From: Sphingobium yanoikuyae
GTDB taxonomy: Bacteria > Pseudomonadota > Alphaproteobacteria > Sphingomonadales > Sphingomonadaceae
Length of the DNA: 64,000 nucleotides
Assembly: GCF_034424525.1 (NCBI RefSeq)
Contig: NZ_CP139979.1
Location: forward strand, 868,001 to 932,000
Direction: 5' to 3'
Made by a program: the position numbers and the translations under genes. The notes beneath the pieces are model-generated. The model worked only from the letters and a program-made list of their open reading frames with translations, had not been told where the DNA came from and did not search any database. Below, piece after piece: positions 1 to 10,100 of this stretch (positions within the stretch are counted from its first letter, which is position 1; every line of letters starts with the position of its first letter).

Positions 1-1
1 C

Positions 2-1633
2 GCCGTCTCGACCGTGACCCAAGGCGGCAAGCTGATCGACAGCTACGAAACCCGCTTCGGCGTGCGCGACATCAAGTTCGATCCCGACAAGGGCGTGATC
101 GTCAATGGCGAGCAGATCCCGCTGCGCGGCGTCAACAATCATCATGATCTCGGCGCGATCGGCGCCGCCTTCAACGCCCGCGCGGCCGAGCGCCAGCTCG
201 AAATATTGCGCGAGATGGGCACCAACGCCGTGCGCATGAGCCACAACCCGCCCGCGCCCGAACTGCTCGAACTCACCGACCGCATGGGCTTCCTGGTGAT
301 GGACGAGGTGTTCGACAGCTGGGAAAAGAAGAAGACCCCGCACGATTTCCACCTGATCTTTCCGGATTGGCATGAGGCCGACGCGCGCGCCATGCTGCGC
401 CGCGACCGCAACCATCCCTCGATCATCATCTGGAGCATCGGTAATGAGGTCGGCGAACAATATGATGGCGAGGCGGGGGCGAAGATCGGCCGCGAACTGG
501 TCGCCATCGCCCATCAGGAAGACCCGACCCGCCCCGCCACCAGCGCGATGAACTATGCCAAGGCGGACATGCTGCTGCCCACCACCGTGGACGTCATCAG
601 CCTCAATTATCAGGGCGCCGGCATTCGCGGCATCGTCGGCCAATATCCTGCCTTCCGCGCGAAATTCCCGGACAAGCTTATCCTGTCCACCGAAAGCGCA
701 TCGGCCCTGTCCAGCCGCGGCGAATATATGTTCCCGGTCTCCGGCTCCATCAGCGGCCCGGTCCGCCCCTGGTCGGGCGGTAATCCCGACACGCATCAGG
801 TATCCGCCTATGAGATGCACGCCGCCGATTTCGGCTCCTCGCCCGACCGGGTCTGGGCCGCCGATGACCAGAATCCCTATGTCGCGGGCGAGTTCGTCTG
901 GACCGGCTTCGATTATCTCGGCGAACCGACCCCCTATTACACGTCGCGCAGTTCCTATTCCGGCATCCTCGATCTCGCCGGATTCCCCAAGGACCGCTTC
1001 TGGCTCTACCAGGCACGCTGGCGGCCGGACCTCCAATTCGCGCATATCCTGCCGCACTGGACCTGGCCTGATCGCGTCGGCCAGATCACGCCGGTCCATG
1101 TCTTCTCCTCGGCCGACGAGGCGGAACTGTTCGTCAACGGCAAGTCGCAGGGCAAGGTCAAGAAGCGCGATTATGAATATCGCTTCCGTTGGGACTATGT
1201 CGTCTATGAACCGGGCGAGGTGAAGGTCGTCACCTGGAAGAAGGGCCAGCCCTGGGCGACCGAGACGATCCGCACCGTGGGCGAGGCGGCGAAACTGTCG
1301 CTGACCGCCGATCGCTCCGCCATCGCCGATGATGGTCGTGACCTCAGTTTCGTGACGCTCAAGGTCCTCGACAAGGACGGCAATGTCGTCCCCGCCGCCA
1401 AGCAGGACATCCGCTTCTCCATCGAGGGACCGGGCGAGATCATTGCCACCGATAATGGCGACCCGACCGATCTGACCGCCTTTCCCTCGCATGATCGCAA
1501 GGCATTCAACGGCTTGGCGCTGGTCATCGTGAAGGCAAAGCCAGGCGAAAAGGGCCGGGTGACCGTTCGCGCCAGCGCGCCGGGCCTGACCGCGGCGCAG
1601 GCCATCATCAGCACAAATGCCACAGTCCGCTGA
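2..1633 (+). CDS. Glycoside hydrolase family 2 protein (beta-galactosidase type), 5' partial
   Basis: The reading frame is open at the left edge, so the N-terminal sugar-binding domain is missing. What remains starts near the end of the Ig-like domain and runs through the TIM barrel. The acid/base Glu of the GNE motif (codon at 446-448) and a nucleophile Glu in a TES motif (692-694) are visible. After the barrel come a DUF4982-like beta domain and a final Ig-like domain, as in exo-beta-galactosidases and related GH2 enzymes. It probably removes terminal beta-linked sugars from an imported oligosaccharide. The TonB receptor 133 bp downstream and the esterase after it support a polysaccharide-use locus. 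The exact substrate cannot be read from the sequence. Confidence 0.9.
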   Translation, partial: AVSTVTQGGKLIDSYETRFGVRDIKFDPDKGVIVNGEQIPLRGVNNHHDLGAIGAAFNARAAERQLEILREMGTNAVRMSHNPPAPELLELTDRMGFLVMDEVFDSWEKKKTPHDFHLIFPDWHEADARAMLRRDRNHPSIIIWSIGNEVGEQYDGEAGAKIGRELVAIAHQEDPTRPATSAMNYAKADMLLPTTVDVISLNYQGAGIRGIVGQYPAFRAKFPDKLILSTESASALSSRGEYMFPVSGSISGPVRPWSGGNPDTHQVSAYEMHAADFGSSPDRVWAADDQNPYVAGEFVWTGFDYLGEPTPYYTSRSSYSGILDLAGFPKDRFWLYQARWRPDLQFAHILPHWTWPDRVGQITPVHVFSSADEAELFVNGKSQGKVKKRDYEYRFRWDYVVYEPGEVKVVTWKKGQPWATETIRTVGEAAKLSLTADRSAIADDGRDLSFVTLKVLDKDGNVVPAAKQDIRFSIEGPGEIIATDNGDPTDLTAFPSHDRKAFNGLALVIVKAKPGEKGRVTVRASAPGLTAAQAIISTNATVR

Positions 1634-1637
1634 AAAT

Positions 1638-1651
1638 TAATAACGTTACCA
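1638..1651. promoter_or_regulatory. Candidate LacI-family operator, upstream copy
   Basis: The 14-mer TAATAACGTTACCA is an imperfect palindrome centred on CG (5 of 7 half-site positions match). It begins four bases after the glycosidase stop and lies upstream of the -35-like TTGACA. It has the same layout as the second copy at 1707-1720. LacI-type repressors of sugar loci in sphingomonads and xanthomonads use sites of this shape. No regulator gene is in the window. Confidence 0.5.
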
Positions 1652-1670
1652 TTTTCGCCCGTCCCATATC

Positions 1671-1699
1671 TTGACAATTGGGACGGGCGCTTTAATGGT
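1671..1699 (+). promoter_or_regulatory. Candidate promoter of the TonB-dependent receptor
   Basis: A perfect TTGACA lies at 1671-1676. Seventeen bases later comes AATGGT, a poor match to a -10 box. The predicted start of transcription falls on the operator at 1707-1720, which suits repression by steric block. Confidence 0.4.
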
Positions 1700-1706
1700 C
1701 TGCATC

Positions 1707-1720
1707 TGATAGCGCTACCA
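1707..1720. promoter_or_regulatory. Candidate LacI-family operator, downstream copy
   Basis: TGATAGCGCTACCA is a 14-bp palindrome centred on GCGC with six of seven half-site positions matching. It closely resembles the TGGTAGCGCTAACA-type boxes that LacI-family regulators bind ahead of TonB-dependent receptors. It sits at the expected transcription start of the receptor gene, 69 bp centre to centre from the upstream copy. Confidence 0.65.
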
Positions 1721-1766
1721 GATACGCCCACCGGATAGTCGGGGGCAGCGCTCGGGGAGAGGTTGT

Positions 1767-4637
1767 ATGAACATTTCACGCCACAATAATATCCGTGCGG
1801 CCCTGTTCGCCGCATCCGCCTTCGGCGCGCTGGGCCTGGCCCAGGCCGCCGCCGCGCAGGATGCCGCTGCACCGGCCGAAGCCGCCGCCGCGCCGCAGGA
1901 CAGCGAAACCGCCGACATCGTCGTCACCGGCATCCGCGCCTCGCTGGAAAGCGCCACCAACGCCAAGAAAAATGCGGTTGCGTTTGGCGACTCGATCTTC
2001 GCGGAAGATATCGGCAAGCTGCCCGCCACCAACCTCGCCGAAACGCTGAACCGCATGCCCGGCGTGCGCCTGACCCGCGACATTAGCGGTGAAGGTACGC
2101 AGGTATCGATCCGCGGCCTTGGTCCCAGCTTCTCGAAGGTGCTGCTGAATGGATCGCAGTTCCAGGTCGCGTCGGATGGCGGCACCAATGGCGGTCAGGG
2201 CAGCAATCGCCAGGTCGACCTCGACTTCTTCCCGTCCGAACTCTTTACCCGCCTCGACCTTGCCAAGAGCCCGTCTCCCTCGACGCTGGAAGGCGGCATT
2301 GCCGGTACGGTCAATCTGCGCAATGCGCGTCCCTTCGATAAGCCGGGCACGCATCTGACCGTCGTTGCACAGGGCCAGTATACCGACGCTAACGACAAGA
2401 TCGGTCCGCGCGGCGCGATCGTCGCCAGCCACACCACCGATACTTTCGGCATCCTCGTCGGCGTCGCTGGCGTCAAGGCCAAGACCCGCGTCAAGGGGTT
2501 CGAGACGGTCGGCTGGACCGACGGCAATCTGGGTGCTGGCGATCCGGGCGGCAATAATTTCTCCTGGGCCTCGGTCGTCCCCAACAATACCGGCCATGGC
2601 CTGGTCGCCGGCCAGCCGGTCAATGTCGTGGCCACCTCTGGCCTGACCCGCTCGCAACTCAGCACCGCACTCCTTCCGCGCCTTGGCCGTGAAAGCCTGA
2701 CGGATGGCACCCGTTCGCGTATCTCGGCACTCGCGTCACTTGAATGGCGGCCCAGCGACGAACTGCATTTTGCCCTCGATGGCATGTGGGCAAAGTCGAA
2801 GCGCGATTACAGCAAGGTCAACATGAACTGGCAGGTCCGCAATTCGGGGCCGGGCACGGGCGCGCAGGCTACCGGCGGCATGATCCCGATCGATTTGACC
2901 GTCGATGACAATAATGTCGTGACCAGCGGCACTTTTGCCAACTCGTCCTTCTTCCTCGAAGCCAGCCTGTTCGACCAGTCCACGACCTTCTGGAACGTCA
3001 ATCCCAGCCTGACCTGGCAACCGTCGGATACCGTCAAGATCGACGCCAGCGTAAACTATTCGAAGAGCCACTTCAGCCGCGAACAGCCGACCTTCGCCTT
3101 CCAGACGACCCCGCAATCGGGTGTCGACGTCTATTATGACAATAGCGGCTCGGGCGACTATCCGTCGATCACCACGAATATCGACCTCAACGATCCCAAT
3201 AACGGCACCTGGCAATGGTATCGCCAGAATATCACGATGCTCAAGCGCAAGACCGAAACCAAGGGTGCGCATATCGATGGCACCTTCGGCGACGATTTGT
3301 TCAACGTGAAGATCGGTGGCGCCTATGATCAGGCGACGCGCTCGATACGTGCCTATGATAATAGTCCTGCCTATCAGTTGTCAGTTTGCGGTGCGGGATG
3401 CACGGGCGCAACCGGCACGGTTCCGACCAGCGCCATCGCGCAATATCTGAACAGTTCGTCTGCTGCCGGTTTCATCGTGCCGGACTTCGACGCGCTCAAG
3501 AATGTCACCAACTATGCCTCCTTCCTCGCCAGCGCACCGGAAACGCGCGGCGCCGTGACGGGCGGCGCGACCGGAGATATTGATGAAAAGGTATGGGGTG
3601 CCTATTTCGAACTGAACGGCGTCACCACGATTGCGGGCCGGGATCTGCATATCAATGCAGGCATGCGCTACGCCCATACCGATCAGAAAGTCACCGGCCC
3701 GAGCCAGGTTGGCACGGCGATCATCGACATCACCGCGAACAAGAAATATGAAAATTTCCTGCCTGCGATCAACCTGACCTATGATGTCACCGACAATCTC
3801 AAGCTGCGTGCGTCTGCTTCGCGCACGATGACCCGGCCGGACGCGGGGCTCATCCTGCCCGGCATCACCTTCTCCGATCCGTCGGCGCTGGTGGCGAATG
3901 CAGGCAATCCCGATCTTAAGCCCTATACGTCGGACAATTATGATCTGGGTGGTGAATTCTACACCGGCGGAATCGGTTATGTCGGCCTGTCGTTCTTCAT
4001 GAAGAATGTTCAGGGCTTCACCGTTACGCGACAGGAACAGGTGGCGTTCGGATCGCTCAACATTCCGTTCGACAGCCTGATCTCGACGCAGCAGGATGCG
4101 TTGCGCAACCGTGCGGCGCTTACCGGCACGGCGATCGACGCACTGCCGATCACCGTCAGCCGTCCTGTCAATCTGAGCGATCTCAAGATCAAGGGTATCG
4201 AAGCGACCTGGGTGCAGCCGCTCGACTTCCTGGTGAAGGGGCTTGGTTTCTCGGCCAATGGTACGCGCCTCAAGCAATCCTCGTCGTCTGGCCTGTTCGC
4301 CGAAGGCATCCCGAAATATGGCTATAACCTTCAGGGCTTCTACGAAGATCATGGCTTGTCGGTCAGCGTCAACTATGTCTGGACCGGTAAGTCGGTGGCG
4401 GGCAATGGCCCGCAGAACGGCATCACCGGTGCAGACCTGATCGCCGAAGCCCGTGGTCAACTCGACACATCGATTGGATATCAGTTGCCCTTCTTCAACA
4501 AGGCGCTGCGCCTGACGGTCGACGTGCTGAACATCACGGACGAGCCTCTGGTTACGAACTTCGAATATAAGAATGCGCCATATTCGGTCTATTATCCCGG
4601 CCGCACCGTGCTGGCCGGTATCCGGGCCAGCTTCTGA
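1767..4637 (+). CDS. TonB-dependent outer-membrane receptor (carbohydrate type)
   Basis: The 956-aa protein starts with a signal peptide ending in an AAAAQ-type cleavage region. A TonB-box-like stretch (DIVVTGIRASL) follows, then a plug domain with LPATNLAETLNRMPGV and IRGLGPSF, then a long beta barrel ending in an aromatic residue (RASF), the usual outer-membrane sorting signal. It would import a substrate across the outer membrane using TonB energy. Length, the RxxLExA-type region after the TonB box, and the neighbouring GH2 and SGNH genes point to an oligosaccharide rather than a siderophore. The start is preceded by GGGAGAGG. LacI-type operators lie at its promoter. Confidence 0.93.
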   Translation: MNISRHNNIRAALFAASAFGALGLAQAAAAQDAAAPAEAAAAPQDSETADIVVTGIRASLESATNAKKNAVAFGDSIFAEDIGKLPATNLAETLNRMPGVRLTRDISGEGTQVSIRGLGPSFSKVLLNGSQFQVASDGGTNGGQGSNRQVDLDFFPSELFTRLDLAKSPSPSTLEGGIAGTVNLRNARPFDKPGTHLTVVAQGQYTDANDKIGPRGAIVASHTTDTFGILVGVAGVKAKTRVKGFETVGWTDGNLGAGDPGGNNFSWASVVPNNTGHGLVAGQPVNVVATSGLTRSQLSTALLPRLGRESLTDGTRSRISALASLEWRPSDELHFALDGMWAKSKRDYSKVNMNWQVRNSGPGTGAQATGGMIPIDLTVDDNNVVTSGTFANSSFFLEASLFDQSTTFWNVNPSLTWQPSDTVKIDASVNYSKSHFSREQPTFAFQTTPQSGVDVYYDNSGSGDYPSITTNIDLNDPNNGTWQWYRQNITMLKRKTETKGAHIDGTFGDDLFNVKIGGAYDQATRSIRAYDNSPAYQLSVCGAGCTGATGTVPTSAIAQYLNSSSAAGFIVPDFDALKNVTNYASFLASAPETRGAVTGGATGDIDEKVWGAYFELNGVTTIAGRDLHINAGMRYAHTDQKVTGPSQVGTAIIDITANKKYENFLPAINLTYDVTDNLKLRASASRTMTRPDAGLILPGITFSDPSALVANAGNPDLKPYTSDNYDLGGEFYTGGIGYVGLSFFMKNVQGFTVTRQEQVAFGSLNIPFDSLISTQQDALRNRAALTGTAIDALPITVSRPVNLSDLKIKGIEATWVQPLDFLVKGLGFSANGTRLKQSSSSGLFAEGIPKYGYNLQGFYEDHGLSVSVNYVWTGKSVAGNGPQNGITGADLIAEARGQLDTSIGYQLPFFNKALRLTVDVLNITDEPLVTNFEYKNAPYSVYYPGRTVLAGIRASF

Positions 4638-4660
4638 TCCTATCCCAGGGATGCACTGAC

Positions 4661-4690
4661 AGGGCCGGCGGCAACGCCGGCCCTTTTTCT
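4661..4690 (+). terminator. Rho-independent terminator after the receptor
   Basis: AGGGCCGGCG (4661-4670) and CGCCGGCCCT (4675-4684) form a perfect 10-bp stem around a GCAA tetraloop, followed by TTTTCTT. Confidence 0.9.
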
Positions 4691-4805
4691 TGGGGGCATG
4701 CGGGGGGCGTCGGCCTGTGGACCGGAGCGCTTTCCAAATTGGATTTTCTTTGATCTACCCTGTGGGATGAAACCGTCCGTCTCCGCCTTCATCGATCGCA
4801 TCCGC

Positions 4806-4904
4806 TGTCGCTTGGGTGTCGTCTCGCTGTCGCTTCGGTGTCGCTTCATCGTTGCGTCAGTGTTGCATGGCTGTCGCTTCACGGGCGCCTCACTGTCGCG
4901 CCGT
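4806..4904. repeat. 11-bp tandem repeat array, consensus TGTCGCTTCRS
   Basis: Units begin at 4806, 4817, 4828, 4839, 4850, 4861, 4872, 4883 and 4894, each exactly 11 bp apart. Five units carry the intact core TGTCGC (4806, 4828, 4839, 4872, 4894); the others are degenerate (4817 TGTCGTCT, 4861 TGTTGCAT). Because 11 is not a multiple of three, the array is not a simple coding repeat; one minus-strand frame happens to show an 11-residue, Lys/Arg-rich periodicity. It fills the gap between the receptor terminator and the esterase gene. Confidence 0.75.
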
Positions 4905-5031
4905 CCTCGCGATTTCGGCGGAAATGGCCGAAATCCTATCGTGCAACGGTGTGAACTTCGAACTTTGACATTCTAATATCCCTGCAATGGTGTCGCGTGC
5001 CGGTCGGGCCGCCGCTGAAAGGAACCTGCCG

Positions 5032-6264
5032 ATGATGCGTTCTCCGCTTCTGATCTGCCTCTCGCTTCTGGCCCTTGCGACCAGCCCGGTGGCGGCAAAG
5101 ACCTGCACGCCGACCTGGGTGTCGGGCTGGGCCTCCTCGCAATTCCGCCCGACCGGAGACGCCGCACTGGCCGCCGGCACGCTCAAGGACCAGTCGCTGC
5201 GCCAGATCGTCCGCCCCTCGATCGCCGGCGAACGGCTGCGTGTGCGCATCTCCAACCTCGCCGGCACGGCGCCGCTCCATATTGCCGGCGTCAGCATCGC
5301 CCGCGCCCCTGCCAGCACATCGCCGGCGATCGATCCCGGCACGCTCATTTCGCTGCGTTTCGATGGCAGCCCGGACCTGATCGTGCCCGCGGGCGCCGAC
5401 TATCTCTCCGACCCGGTATCGCTGCCGGTCGCCGCGCTCGACAATATCGCCGTCACCATCCGCTATCAGGGCGAACCGGAACAGACCTCGCATCCCGGCT
5501 CGCGCGCCACTTCCTGGCATATGCCCGGCGATCATCTCACCGACACGGCAATGGTGGGCGCCGCCTCGTTCGATCATTGGTTCAACCTCGCCGCGCTGGA
5601 GGTCGAACGCTGCGCGCCCGCACGGCTGGTCGTGGCGCTTGGCGACTCCATCACCGATGGCAAGGGATCGACCACTAACGGCAATGATCGCTGGACCGAC
5701 CGGCTCGCCCAGCGGCTGCAGGCCGATCCCAAGCGGCGCGACATCGCCGTCGTCAATCAGGGGATCGGCGGCAACCGCCTGCTGAACGACGGACTTGGCC
5801 CCAATGCGCTGGCCCGGCTCGACCGCGATGTGCTGGCCCAGCCCGGCGTCACCCATCTGGTCCTGCTGGAAGGCGTCAATGATCTTGGCACCCTGACCCG
5901 CGACGCGCCGGTCAGTGTCGAGGATCACAAGGCCCATGTCGCCCGCATCATCGGCGCCTATCGCCAGATCATCGCCCGCGCCCATGCGCGCGGGATCAAG
6001 GTGATCGGCGCCACCATCATGCCCTTCGTCGGCAATGCCTATTATCATGCCGATGCCCAGAATGAGGCGGACCGGCAGGCGGTCAATGCCTGGATCCGCG
6101 CGCCGGGCCATTTTGACGGGCTGGTCGATTTCGACCGTGCCGCCCGCGATCCTGCGCGGCCGGACCGGCTGCTGCCCGCTTATGATGGCGGCGATGCGCT
6201 CCATCCCAATCCGGCCGGCTATCGCGCCATGGGTGACGCCGTGCCGCTGACCCTGTTTGATTAA
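5032..6264 (+). CDS. Secreted SGNH/GDSL-family esterase
   Basis: From the chosen ATG the protein is 410 aa with a clear signal peptide (MMRSPLLICLSLLALA to a VAA cleavage site), so it is exported. An in-frame ATG at 4987 would add 15 residues before the signal peptide and is less likely; GAAAGGA lies just ahead of 5032. The block I motif GDSIT gives Ser206, and block V DALHP gives Asp388 and His391, completing the SGNH triad. Such enzymes remove acyl or acetyl groups from sugars. Its place beside GH2 and the TonB receptor suggests a carbohydrate deacetylase. Confidence 0.88.
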   Translation: MMRSPLLICLSLLALATSPVAAKTCTPTWVSGWASSQFRPTGDAALAAGTLKDQSLRQIVRPSIAGERLRVRISNLAGTAPLHIAGVSIARAPASTSPAIDPGTLISLRFDGSPDLIVPAGADYLSDPVSLPVAALDNIAVTIRYQGEPEQTSHPGSRATSWHMPGDHLTDTAMVGAASFDHWFNLAALEVERCAPARLVVALGDSITDGKGSTTNGNDRWTDRLAQRLQADPKRRDIAVVNQGIGGNRLLNDGLGPNALARLDRDVLAQPGVTHLVLLEGVNDLGTLTRDAPVSVEDHKAHVARIIGAYRQIIARAHARGIKVIGATIMPFVGNAYYHADAQNEADRQAVNAWIRAPGHFDGLVDFDRAARDPARPDRLLPAYDGGDALHPNPAGYRAMGDAVPLTLFD

Positions 6265-6274
6265 CACGCCTTAA

Positions 6275-6299
6275 CCGCGTGATGGCCATCACGCGGCTT
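6275..6299. terminator. Palindromic terminator after the esterase
   Basis: CCGCGTGAT and ATCACGCGG pair perfectly around GGCC (6275-6296) and CTTTT follows. The whole 22 bp is a perfect palindrome, so it could also be a protein-binding site. Confidence 0.65.
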
Positions 6300-6340
6300 T
6301 TACGTAAAATCCGCTACGTCTCCCGCGAAAGGGATGACGG

Positions 6341-6544
6341 GTGATCGAAAAAGCGCCGAGGAAATATCGTCTGCAGGACTATGCCAATGCAGAGGCGGAC
6401 GTCGCGTTTCGCAGCGATCAGGATGTGCTCGAAATCTGGCGTTCGACCACCGATTATCAGCGCCTGACCCCGCATCAGAAGGCGGCACGGGCCGAACTTC
6501 AGCGGCGCGGCATCCGGGTGGAAGGGCCTTCGGTCCCGCGTTAA
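6341..6544 (+). CDS. Small hypothetical protein, 67 aa
   Basis: A GTG start 7 bp after GAAAGGG opens a 67-residue charged protein (KYRLQDYANAEADVAFRSD). No family is recognised. It ends convergent with the AsnC-type regulator and shares four bases (TTAA) with the end of that gene. Codon use looks like that of neighbouring genes and no signal peptide is seen. It is modestly supported by its RBS and position. Confidence 0.5.
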   Translation: MIEKAPRKYRLQDYANAEADVAFRSDQDVLEIWRSTTDYQRLTPHQKAARAELQRRGIRVEGPSVPR

Positions 6545-7026
6545 CGGCGCGGCCGCTTGCTGCCGGATTCCAGCACCGTCTCCATCGCCACGAAGGTCGA
6601 TGTGCTGGCGACATGGGGCAGGGCGGAAATCTTCTCGCCCAGCACCATGCGATAGCGGCGAATATCGGACGTGCGGACCTTGAGCAGATAGTCGAAATTG
6701 CTCGCCAGCATATGGCATTCCTCGACCTCCGGGATGCGCCTTACCGCCGCATTGAACTCGCGCAACGCGCTCTCCCGCGTGTCGCTCAGCTTCACCTCGG
6801 TAAAGGCGACATGGTCCATCCCCAGCTTGGCCGGATCGACGATCGCGCGAAAGCCGCGAATGACGCCACTCTCCTGCAATCGCTTCAACCGCACCTGGCA
6901 CGGCGTCTTGGACAGGCCGACGCTGGCGGCCAGATCGGTCACGGTCATGCGGCCATCCTCGACCAGCGCGGCGATGATGCGCCGGTCGAACTCATCCATT
7001 TCGACCATAGCGGGCTTGTTACTCAT
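6541..7026 (-). CDS. Lrp/AsnC-family regulator, probable regulator of putA
   Basis: The 161-aa protein has an N-terminal winged-helix region (DEFDRRIIAALVEDGRMT, VGLSKTPCQVRLKRL) and a C-terminal RAM ligand-binding domain (residues about 75-150). It is divergent from putA with 98 bp between start codons, the standard arrangement of PutR, the proline-responsive activator of putA in alphaproteobacteria. I infer proline-dependent activation of putA from the shared intergenic region. The C-terminus ends in a basic KRPRR tail. Confidence 0.88.
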   Translation of the reverse strand: MSNKPAMVEMDEFDRRIIAALVEDGRMTVTDLAASVGLSKTPCQVRLKRLQESGVIRGFRAIVDPAKLGMDHVAFTEVKLSDTRESALREFNAAVRRIPEVEECHMLASNFDYLLKVRTSDIRRYRMVLGEKISALPHVASTSTFVAMETVLESGSKRPRR

Positions 7027-7124
7027 GCAATTTGCCTATCATGCTGCCATTAATAAGTCACTTTGGCATTTATCGGGGCGTTCATAAGACGGAATGAAAT
7101 GCGCCAATCGGATATTCTGGTCGC
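7027..7124. promoter_or_regulatory. Divergent regulatory region of the AsnC-type gene and putA
   Basis: The 98-bp gap is distinctly A+T-rich (GCCATTAATAAGTCACTTTG, GTTCATAAGACGGAATGAAA) compared with both flanking genes. Lrp/AsnC proteins bind such degenerate A+T-rich sites. No single operator can be defined by eye. Confidence 0.45.
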
Positions 7125-10100
7125 ATGACCGACCAGCATCCCTTTGCCGCCTTCGCCCCCGCCATCCGCGACAAGTCGCCGCTGCGCCAGGCGATCACCG
7201 CCGCCTATCGTCGGGACGAGGCTGAATGCCTTGCCCCGCTGCTCGACGCGGCGACCCTGCCCGACGCCACCCGCTCCGCCGTGGCGGACACGGCGCGCCA
7301 TCTGGTCACCACCCTGCGCGCCAATCACAAGGGCACCGGGGTCGAGGGGCTGGTCCAGGAATATTCGCTCTCCAGTCAGGAGGGCGTGGCGCTGATGTGC
7401 CTTGCCGAAGCGCTGCTGCGCATTCCCGACAACGACACGCGCGACGCCCTCATTCGCGACAAGATCGCCGACGGCGACTGGAGTTCGCATCTGGGCGGCG
7501 GCAAGTCTTTGTTCGTCAACGCCGCGACCTGGGGCCTGGTCGTCACCGGCAAGCTGGTCGGCAGCGTCGACGATCGCGGCCTGGCGGCGGCGCTCGCTCG
7601 CCTGGTCGCCCGCGCTGGCGAACCGGTGATCCGGCGCGGCGTCGATCTCGCCATGCGGATGATGGGCGAACAGTTCGTCACTGGCGAGACGATCAAGGAA
7701 GCGGTCAAGCGCGCCAAGGAACTGGAGGCCAAGGGCTTCGCCTACAGCTATGACATGCTGGGCGAGGCGGCGACCACCGCTGCCGACGCGGCGCGCTATT
7801 ATGCCGATTATGAAAAGGCGATCCACGCCATCGGCAAGGCGTCGGCCGGTCGCGGCATCTATGCCGGCCCCGGCATCTCGATCAAGCTGTCGGCGCTCCA
7901 TCCGCGCTACGTTCGCGCGCAAGCCGACCGGGTGATGGGCGAATTGCTGCCGGCGGTTAAGCAACTCGCGCTGCTGTCGAAGCGCTACGACATCGGCCTC
8001 AACATCGACGCGGAGGAAGCCGACCGGCTCGAACTCTCGCTCGACCTGCTCGAAAGCCTGGCGCTTGATCCCGACCTTGCCGGCTGGGATGGCCTGGGCT
8101 TCGTCGTCCAGGGCTATGGCAAGCGCTGCCCCTTCGTCATCGACTGGATCATCGACCTCGCCCGTCGCGCCAATCGCCGGATGATGGTGCGTCTGGTCAA
8201 GGGCGCCTATTGGGATGCGGAGATCAAGCGCGCGCAGGTCGATGGCCTCGCCGATTTTCCGGTCTATACCCGCAAGGTCCATACCGACGTCGCCTATGTC
8301 GCCTGCGCGAAAAAGCTGCTGGCCGCGCCCGACGCCGTCTTCCCGCAGTTCGCGACGCATAATGCCCAGACGCTGGCCACCATCTACCAGATGGCCGGGC
8401 CGGACTTCGCGATCGGCAAATATGAGTTCCAGTGCCTGCACGGCATGGGCGAGCCGCTCTATGAACAGGTCGTCGGCAAGGACAAGCTGGACCGCCCGTG
8501 CCGCATCTATGCGCCGGTCGGCACGCATGAGACCTTGCTCGCCTATCTCGTCCGCCGCCTGCTGGAAAATGGTGCGAACAGCAGCTTCGTCAACCGCATC
8601 GCCGATCCCGATGTCTCGATCGAGGAGATGATCGCCGACCCGGTCGAGATCGTTCGCGCCATGCCGCATCCCGGCGCCCGGCATGACCAGATCGCCGCGC
8701 CCGCCGGTCTCTATCCCGATCGCCGCAATTCCGATGGCATCGACCTCAGCGATGAAGGCGCGCTCGCCGCGTTGACGCAGGCGCTGCAGCATAGCGCCAC
8801 CATCGCCTGGACCGCCGCGCCCGAGGGCGGGGAAGGGGAAGCGCGCCCGGTCTGCAACCCCGCCGACCATCGCGACATCGTCGGCACCGTCTGGGAAGCG
8901 AGCGCCGATCACGCCCGTGCCGCCGCGATCCGCGCCGCCAACGCCTGCTGGCCCAACACGTCGGTTGCCGATCGTGCCGTCCTGCTGGAGCGGGCGGCCG
9001 ACGCGATGCAGGATCGGATGCCGGTGCTGCTGGGCCTCATCATGCGCGAAGCCGGCAAGTCGCTGCCCAACGCCATCGCCGAAGTGCGCGAGGCGATCGA
9101 CTTCCTGCGCTATTATGCGGCGCAGGCGCGCGGCACCTTCGGCCCGGATCAGGTGCCGCTGGGGCCGACTGTCTGCATCAGCCCGTGGAACTTCCCGCTC
9201 GCCATCTTCACCGGGCAGGTTGCGGCCGCACTGGTCGCGGGCAATCCGGTGCTGGCCAAGCCTGCCGAGGAAACCCCGCTGATCGCCGCCGAAGCCGTCC
9301 GCCTGCTGCATGAGGCCGGCGTGCCCGGCGACGCGCTGCAATTGCTGCCCGGCGACGGCCGGATCGGCGCCGCGCTGGTCGCCGCGCCGGAAACGGCGGG
9401 CGTCATGTTCACCGGCTCCACCGAAGTCGCCCGGCTGATCCAGCGCCAGCTCGCCGCCCGCCTGTCGCCCGCCGGCAAGCCGATCCCGCTGATCGCCGAA
9501 ACGGGCGGCCAGAATGCGATGATCGTCGACAGTTCGGCGCTCGCGGAACAGGTGGTGGCCGACGTCATCGCCTCCGCCTTCGACAGTGCCGGCCAGCGCT
9601 GCTCGGCGCTGCGCATCCTGTGCCTGCAGGAGGATGTCGCCGACCGCACCCTCACCATGCTGAAGGGCGCGCTCAGGGAATTGCGCATCGGCCGCACCGA
9701 TCGGCTCGCGGTCGACACCGGCCCGGTCATCACCGCCGAGGCGAAGGCGGGCATCGAACAGCATATCGCCGCGATACGCGCGCTCGGCCGGAAGGTCGAG
9801 CAGCAGGAACTGCCCGAAGAGGCGGCGCACGGCACCTTCGTCGCGCCGACCATCATCGAACTGGACAGCATCGCCGACCTCAGCCGCGAGATATTCGGCC
9901 CGGTGCTGCACGTCATCCGTTTCCGTCGCGAGCGGATGGATGCGCTGGTCGATGCGATCAACGCCACCGGCTATGGCCTGACCTTCGGCCTGCACACCCG
10001 CCTCGACGAGACGGTGGCGCGCGTCACCGCGCGGGTGAAGGCCGGCAATATCTATGTGAACCGCAATGTCATCGGCGCGATCGTCGGGGTTCAGCCGTTC

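Noticed and set aside
4640..4882. Minus-strand 80-aa basic protein with 11-residue periodicity
   Set aside because: The periodicity is explained by the 11-bp DNA repeat (33 bp is 11 codons); no RBS and it overlaps the receptor terminator.
4806..4904. CRISPR array
   Set aside because: Units are only 11 bp and contiguous, with no spacers and no cas genes.
7050..9995. Very long open frame opposite putA (981 codons)
   Set aside because: It is the antisense shadow of a high-G+C gene. The plus strand has full PutA motifs and a good start and terminator.
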